Positions 58,201 to 64,000 of a stretch of DNA of 64,000 nt are shown piece by piece. Every line of letters begins with the position of its first letter. Position 1 is the first letter of the stretch. The notes under the pieces are model-generated. The model was not told the DNA's origin, made no database searches, and was given only the letters and a program-made list of their open reading frames with translations. Position numbers and translations under genes: made by a program. Origin of the DNA: Rapana venosa (Eukaryota > Mollusca > Gastropoda > Neogastropoda > Muricidae); the NCBI GenBank assembly GCA_028751875.1, contig CM054143.1:66643103-66707102 (forward strand), written 5' to 3'.

Positions 58201-58839
58201 TCAACCCAGACACACCCCGGGTTTTAAGCGTGCACGCAACAAGGACAGGCTCCTCGTTGCGCACCAGCCCCCATGTTGGCCCTTTTTCCTGCACCATGTG
58301 AAAGTCTGGGGGCTCACGGCACCTCAAGTCTCCTCCAAAACAGAGGCAACTTTTACCGCATCCAAAGGGCTTGGGTGCCCAAAAAAAATGAGACAGTAGG
58401 GACTGGCACTACAAGCACACACTCCCAAAAAAACCCAAAGGGGAACTCTCATCCGCCCCCTTTGGGCAACCAACCTGTTTCCAAAAGCTGCGAACCCGCT
58501 GCGTGGCGGGCCTTCACTGCCATCCGCAGGCGCCGTGCAGGGCAGCAGTGCCGCTGCTCACGGGGATAGGCCGACATCTGCATTTTCAGCGCTGAGGACA
58601 ACCAACAAAATACACAACACTCACTCACCACGCAAAAAAAAAAAAAAAGGGGTCAGACAGCTGACCATGAATAAACCTTGTTTTGAATTATAAAACATTC
58701 TTTCGTTGTGTCAATAAGTCCATTTTTTAAAAGGGAAAAAAAAAATAGTCTCATTCCGATTCTTTTTTCCATGAAACCAAATACAATTTATGGGGGCAAC
58801 TACAAACATCAACTGTTCTTTTTTCCGCTGATACCAAAA

Positions 58840-58881
58840 AAAAATAGCACAACAGCATAAAAATGTTTTTGAAAACTTTTA

Positions 58882-58936
<55 letters not shown>

Positions 58937-59120
58937 GAAGGGGGGGGGTAAATGACAGAGACTGCACACAGAAATATTTTGCGACGAAAAACATTTTTTA
59001 TTTATTTTAAAGTGAAAAGGGGAAACCCACCAATAATGTTTTTTTACAATATTTTATTTGTTTGGTTAAGTGACAGAAATTACACCCCAAATAAAGCTTT
59101 TACTAAAGCTTTTTTACCTA
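58840..59120. repeat. ~62-bp repeats with G47 run, duplicate
   Basis: Counterpart of 26,215-26,500. The pure G run is 58,889-58,935. Confidence 0.75.
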
Positions 59121-59357
59121 GCCCCCCGGGGACAACTAGGTAGGAAGTCTTTGACTGGTTTTTGTCTTTATATTGCAGCCGAACAAAGATAGGCCCCCCC
59201 CCACAAGTTTTGTCATTAGTGATCACAAGATTCCAACATCCATTCAAAATTTGTTTTGCTTTATTCTATATTCTTTGTTGCTGTTGCAAAAGCTTTGTCA
59301 TTAGTGATGCAGCAAAATTTCCCAAAAGCTACATTAAAACGTTGGTTTTGGATTTTT

Positions 59358-59412
59358 TATATATATAATATATTATATATATATATAAATAAATTAAATT
59401 TTATATATATTG
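59358..59412. repeat. (TA)n, duplicate
   Basis: Counterpart of 26,736-26,802, interrupted by A-rich errors. Confidence 0.8.
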
Positions 59413-59992
59413 TTTGCTGCTCGGCAGATCTCCGAGGGTTTACCAATGGGAAATATTCCTTTTGCCGCCATTTAGGGAGCCATACTTAGACTTTGGAAAA
59501 GTCTAAACCGACCCCCATTGTCAAAAAGGGGTTTTTTTTGTTTCTTATTTTTGTACTTTGTCACCCCTCTTTTCACCGGGCCCCTGACAGGGCTTACTCT
59601 TGAAAAAGGGTGTGAAAATTGTCCTTCACCACAACAAGCTTGAACATAAAAAATCCGCACCCGCCAATTGCAGGAAAAAAAACCCATTTTCTTGAGAACA
59701 GGCACAATTCCAATAATGTGTGCTCAGACCCCCAGTGATTCCCCGGTGGAGTATGAGACGACAACAGACAGACAAACAGAGGCCTATTTTTGGGGGACTC
59801 CCAGAGTGTTTAAGGGAAAGCCCCCCAAAAAAAATAAAAAGAAGCAGATTAAATAAGGCACAAGAACAACAAAACGCAACATTTCCCAGCAGGCAAAAAA
59901 TGAACGCAAAGCACCAATATGGAAAACGTAGAAACAAATGGGAAAAAAAAAAATCAAAAAGGGAAAAAACAAAAGGTCCTCCCAAAAAAGCC

Positions 59993-59999
<7 letters not shown>

Positions 60000-60033
<34 letters not shown>

Positions 60034-60890
60034 CCCAAAAGGAAAAAAAGGATATAACTTTTAATTTTGCCCATAAAAAAAGGGGAAAAAAAAGGGGAAT
60101 TTTAATTTTTTTTTAACAACAAAGAACAAAAAAATCACACAACACACCACACCCACACACCCACCACCCACCCCAAAAGAAAATAAACAAACCCCAGGAA
60201 CCAATGACCGAAAAACCCACAAGACAAAAAACAGAAACAGACAAAAAAAAATTGCATAATAAAAAAAAAAAAGAACAAGAAAAAAAAAGAAAGAAAGAAA
60301 AAGAAAAAAAAAAAAAAAGAAAAAAAGAAAATAAAAAGAAAGAAAAAAAACAGGAAAAAAACAAAAAAGAAGAAAAACAAAAAAAAAGAAAGAAAACGAC
60401 AGAAAAAAGAAGAAACCCCCCCCCCCCCCCCCAAAAAAGCGAAGACAAAAAAATTTGGGGAAAATTTTTTTTTTTTTTAATTTTTTTTTTTTTTTTAAAA
60501 TTTAACCACATTTAAAAAAAAACAAAAAAAAAAACCAAACATAAAATTACACACGACACCACACAAAAACACACAGACACACACACAACACACAAAACCC
60601 ACCCCGGGGGCCCGCGCCGCGCACACACAAAAAACACACAAAACACACACACCCAAAAAAAACAAAAAAAAAAACACAAAAACACAAAAAAACCAAACCC
60701 AATTTAAAAAAACAAAACAGGAAGACCACAAGCAAAACAAAACAAAAAAAAGAAGAAAATCTTAAAAAAAAAGAAAACAACCCCAAAAAAAAAAGACAGA
60801 GGAGGAAAAAAGGAAAAAAATTAAAAAGAATAAAAAAATAAGGGAAGAACAACCCCCAAAAGAAGCAGAGGAAAAAGGCAACACATGCAA
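60000..60890. repeat. A-rich low-complexity block, duplicate
   Basis: Counterpart of 27,360-28,530, in which GAAA, CA and C-run blocks have collapsed largely into poly-A-like runs. Spurious Lys-rich (+) and Phe-rich (-) frames result. Confidence 0.8.
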
Positions 60891-60974
60891 CCCAATGACA
60901 GAGTGGCTCCTAACTTCATCGCCCTTTTCTTCATGGCAACAACATTCCTTTAAACACTGGTTAAAAGAAAATCC

Positions 60975-63900
60975 CCATCATCCATCAAACATCATCCCCC
61001 CAGACCCCGTGACCTTGGCGGCGTGGGGGAACACGAAGGAAAAACCCCCATGCCGTGGTAAGCCTCCTCCATCCATCTCGGGCCTCGCTCTGCGCATATG
61101 CGGAGTCTTCTCCTGGCCCCCTTCTCTATGTTGTCCATCCCCAAATTTTCTGTCTTCCCCTCCTTTCCACCTTTCGAGTTCCCCTGCATACTGTTTTTGC
61201 AAATGGTTTTTGGGGGGTGACATGGCCCAAAACCCTGTCACTTTTTCTTCTTGACGATGTGAGAAGGGTTCCTTGGACCTGCCCCTGTTATTTGACTCTT
61301 TACAAAATTTATTTGGGCTTCGTTTTTCCCCCAGGATATCCCAAAGTTTTCTATGGCATTTTGTTTCAAATACTGGGTCGCTTTGCTGTTTTAAACCAAT
61401 GTCCCGGTTTTACTTCCGTACAGCAGGATAGTCTGAATTAGGGCTTTTTAGAGCTTTTGTTTTTATTGGGGGAAAAAAAATTCATTAAATTTTCCATTGG
61501 TGGGGAGTTTTTTCATGAAGATGTTGCCCTGGGTAGTCTGACTTTGATTTCTGCGTCGATCCCCCGCCTTTTTGATGTACGCCAAGGGATTTTAAAAACG
61601 TCTACCCCCCCGTTGTTGGCCGTTCATTAAATTTAGCGTGGCGTTGCTCGGCGTTTTAAAAGTACTTTACTTTTTCTCCACTCACCCCCATCCCATATTT
61701 TCCAGCTCTGCTCCCCGTCTGGGGGTAAGACTTTTCAGCCGTGTTACTTCCGCCCATTAGGGCAATGTCATCGGGAAACCCCAAGTTTTTTAGGGGGGCT
61801 GCCGCCAAAGGAATGTAAGTGGAAGTCCGGAGGCTCTCTCATAAAGTTTTCCAAAACAGATTTAAAAAGGGCGGAGAAACAGGCATCCTTTTCGGACCCC
61901 CAAATGTGGTTTGAATACTCCGACCTGATTGTTCAAAGGCTGCACTGCTTGCGGTATTTAGGGGAATAGTTTTTCACTAGCCTTTTTCAAGCCAAAAAAT
62001 TCTGAGGACCTGCCCCAGCCTTCTGCCATACCTGTCGAAAGCCTTCTTGAAATCGATAAGTTGGGAACAGGTCTCTCTGATGTAAGAGTTTTTTTCCCTC
62101 AGATTTGGGGAGTTAAAAAACTGTTGAATTGTGCTCCCTTCCTGCCCTGAAACCCCCGTTCCCCCTGCAAGGGGTTTTTTCTGCCCGTTCTTGAGCGAAC
62201 AAATAAATTTGACATACTTGCTGGGAGGTGATGAGGCTGATTGTTCTAAAGTTTTGGCATTGGGGTAAATTCCCCTTCTTGGGCAGGGGAAAATGAGTAT
62301 TGGTCCATTCGTTGGCCACTGTTTTGTCTCCCAAACTTTTTGACAGATATGTAAATTTTTATAACGTTTTTGCCACCCTGCTTGAGCAGCTCTCTGGATG
62401 TTTTCTCTCCTGGGGGCTTTCCTACGGAAGCTGCGGGTGGGTTCTTCCCTTTTTCCCTATAAGTAATGGGGAGGGGGGCTTTTGATGTTGCTGCTTTCTC
62501 TTCTATTACTCTTGCCCGTTTTATTTGGGGAGTTGTAATTCTTGACAAACCAACCACCTTTCAAAAGCAGCTGAGGGTTTCTTGAGGAGGTTTCCGGAGC
62601 TGTCTTCAATGACGATGATTTGGGTTTTAAGGGTTTTGGAGTTTCTTCAGGTGTCGTATGCCTTTTTTAACTTTCCCACTTTCATGCTTTTTTCGATCCA
62701 TCACATTACACGATCCACTTCTCTCTGGGCCTTTAAACATTTTTACTTCTTCACAAATTGTTGGCCTCCCATATTCTTTTGGTTTTGGGAAAACCTGGGT
62801 TTGGGTTTCAGTGCTCTTCTGTTCGCAGAGGCCAAGATGTCATTGGGGAGTCCATGATGGGGTTTTTTCCTCTGACACCGATACTCCTCCTCTTTTTCTC
62901 GGCTGCCTCATTTAAAATTTTTGGTGAGTCTTGTCCAGGAGGGGTTTAAAGCCGCAAAAAATCCCCAACAGCTTTTGGGAAAACTCCTCGACATCTGGGT
63001 CTTTTTAGTTTTTCCACGTCAAATTTTATACGTAGGGTTTTTCAGGCTGTTTTTTTTCTTCAACAAAAACATTTTGAATACCAGCAGCACAGGTCGTGGG
63101 CGCTGCCTATGAAAAGCTCAGGGAGGTCTTGTTTTGGCTCTGTTGCTGGATTTGAAAACGCCGGGTGTTAAGATAAAATCTATGGGGAATGGGCTTGCCC
63201 TTTGGCACATCCAGTTGTTTCCCCCTTACTGCTTTGGGGGATAGAGTATTGGGAATGGAAGTCGTGGGCAGGCAGACCCAGCAGACGTAGTCCCCTTCGT
63301 TTTTCTCTCCGTTTCCAAACTGCCAACTTTTCCGGGGCCCATTGTTTAAGATCAGGGCCTACTTTTTGGGGAAAAAAACCCCTTTAATGATTAAGTCCTT
63401 CTTTGGGGACTTCTAATGGTTCCTTTTAAAAATCGTCGTAAAATTCTTCTACTCTTTTTCTGCATGGGCAGATAGGGCAAGATTTTTTATGATGGGGATG
63501 TTCTTGGGCTTGGCCCACACCCGGGTGCTGATAATCCTGCTGGGAAACCGGGGTTACAGCTAAAGCACCCACACTCCTTTCTGACAATAAAAGCACTCCA
63601 TTTTGGGGATTTTCTCTTTTGCCACTTACCCAATCTTGTTGCCTTCTTCAGTCTTGTTTTACAAAAAACCTGCCCTCTCACTTTTCCTATCCCAAAAATG
63701 CCCATTTTTAAGCCTAAGCTCATACTCTAGTTCTTGATTTCCGCACTGATAGAGACAAAGACACTTTCATCAAAGTGTGGTGGCTTTTCTTCTGTAAAAA
63801 CATGGTCACTGATTTCATGATGATCCCTTTGATAAACGCTCTCTCTCTCTCTCTCCCCTCCCCCTCTCTCTCTCTCTCTCTCTCTTTCTCTCGCTCTCTC

Positions 63901-64000
63901 TCCTCAAAGAAGCCTAGCGGACCTGATAAACAGAGGGGCTTTGCATGACTCCAGGCAGAAAGCCCAGAGTGGGAACTCCAGCGGGAATGAGGAAGAGCAG
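60975..64000 (-). mobile_element. RTE-like LINE, degraded duplicate
   Basis: Counterpart of 28,617-31,700 on the - strand. Motif words such as the antisense of GKSPGAD and LISHASK are barely recognisable and no frame is longer than ~100 codons. The window ends inside the endonuclease region; the last 300 bp are cleaner than the first copy. Confidence 0.8.
63839..63900. repeat. (CT)n microsatellite
   Basis: CT-rich run corresponding to 31,553-31,605 in the first copy. Confidence 0.9.

Larger units (their letters stand above)
54930..64000. other. Degraded second copy of 21.74-31.7 kb
   Basis: Same order and orientation as 21,740-31,700: spacer, L2-like LINE, (TTTGAC)-end element, 59-bp array, 62-bp repeats with G run, 91-bp duplication, (TA)n, low-complexity block, RTE-like LINE. 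Differences are mostly single-base deletions and conversions into homopolymers, at a similar rate in all parts. The last ~300 bp are clean and there the copy at 31,440-31,700 is the poorer one. The array parts differ in unit number. Confidence 0.85.

Overview
This is a repeat-rich stretch of a metazoan nuclear genome. It is most likely a marine invertebrate, and a mollusc is plausible (inferred from the mix of CR1, L2-like and RTE-like LINEs, tRNA-derived SINEs and a SINE-type module at 42.4 kb). No prokaryotic genes, rRNA genes or CRISPR arrays are visible. The only host-gene exons I can support sit in one small cluster near 15.2-15.6 kb and at 20.7 kb. They form a head-to-head pair. On the + strand is prefoldin subunit 4 (PFDN4): exon 1 at 15,593-15,613 and exon 2 at 20,704-20,811. 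On the - strand is an unidentified gene whose first two exons encode a signal peptide (15,360-15,399 and 15,225-15,267). Their start codons are separated by only 193 bp. Later exons of either gene were not found.

Layout. 1-2,990 is a noisy second copy of 19,262-21,558: CR1 end, 34/36-bp minisatellite, PFDN4 exon 2, 33-bp minisatellite. 3.0-12.9 kb holds SINEs, LINE 3-prime tails, a ~24-bp minisatellite and a featureless 3.2-kb block. 12.9-15.6 kb is the divergent gene pair. 15.6-20.7 kb is PFDN4 intron 1, with a CR1 element that has itself been entered by a SINE and by another LINE. 20.9-31.7 kb has a 33-bp minisatellite, a 59-bp array entered by an L2-like LINE and by a second retroelement, low-complexity DNA, and an antisense RTE-like LINE. 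33-45 kb has a 48-bp minisatellite, a nearly full-length but broken L2-like LINE, further LINE and SINE fragments and a CTGT-rich array. 45.9-51.0 kb degrades into an almost pure C/A tract and other poor sequence ending at a 500-bp N gap. After the gap come a broken RTE-like RT, a 30-bp minisatellite, and (54.9-64.0 kb) a deletion-riddled second copy of about 21.74-31.7 kb.

Sequence quality varies strongly. Clean blocks (about 11-31, 33.2-45.3 and 51.5-53.4 kb) alternate with blocks full of small indels and homopolymer-like errors (0-3, 31.1-33.1, 45.3-51.0, 54-63.2 kb). The two noisy flanking copies of the 19.3-31.7 kb locus look more like uncollapsed or unpolished duplicate sequence than an old genomic duplication, but sequence alone cannot settle this.

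Most biologically interesting: (1) the compact divergent PFDN4/secretory promoter; (2) a hybrid SINE at 10.65-10.94 kb with a tRNA-like head, a 5S-rRNA-like internal promoter and a 3-prime end resembling an RTE-like LINE in this same window; (3) an L2-like LINE family that carries a TG-rich block at a fixed place in its 3-prime UTR, expanded to (TG)n in most copies.
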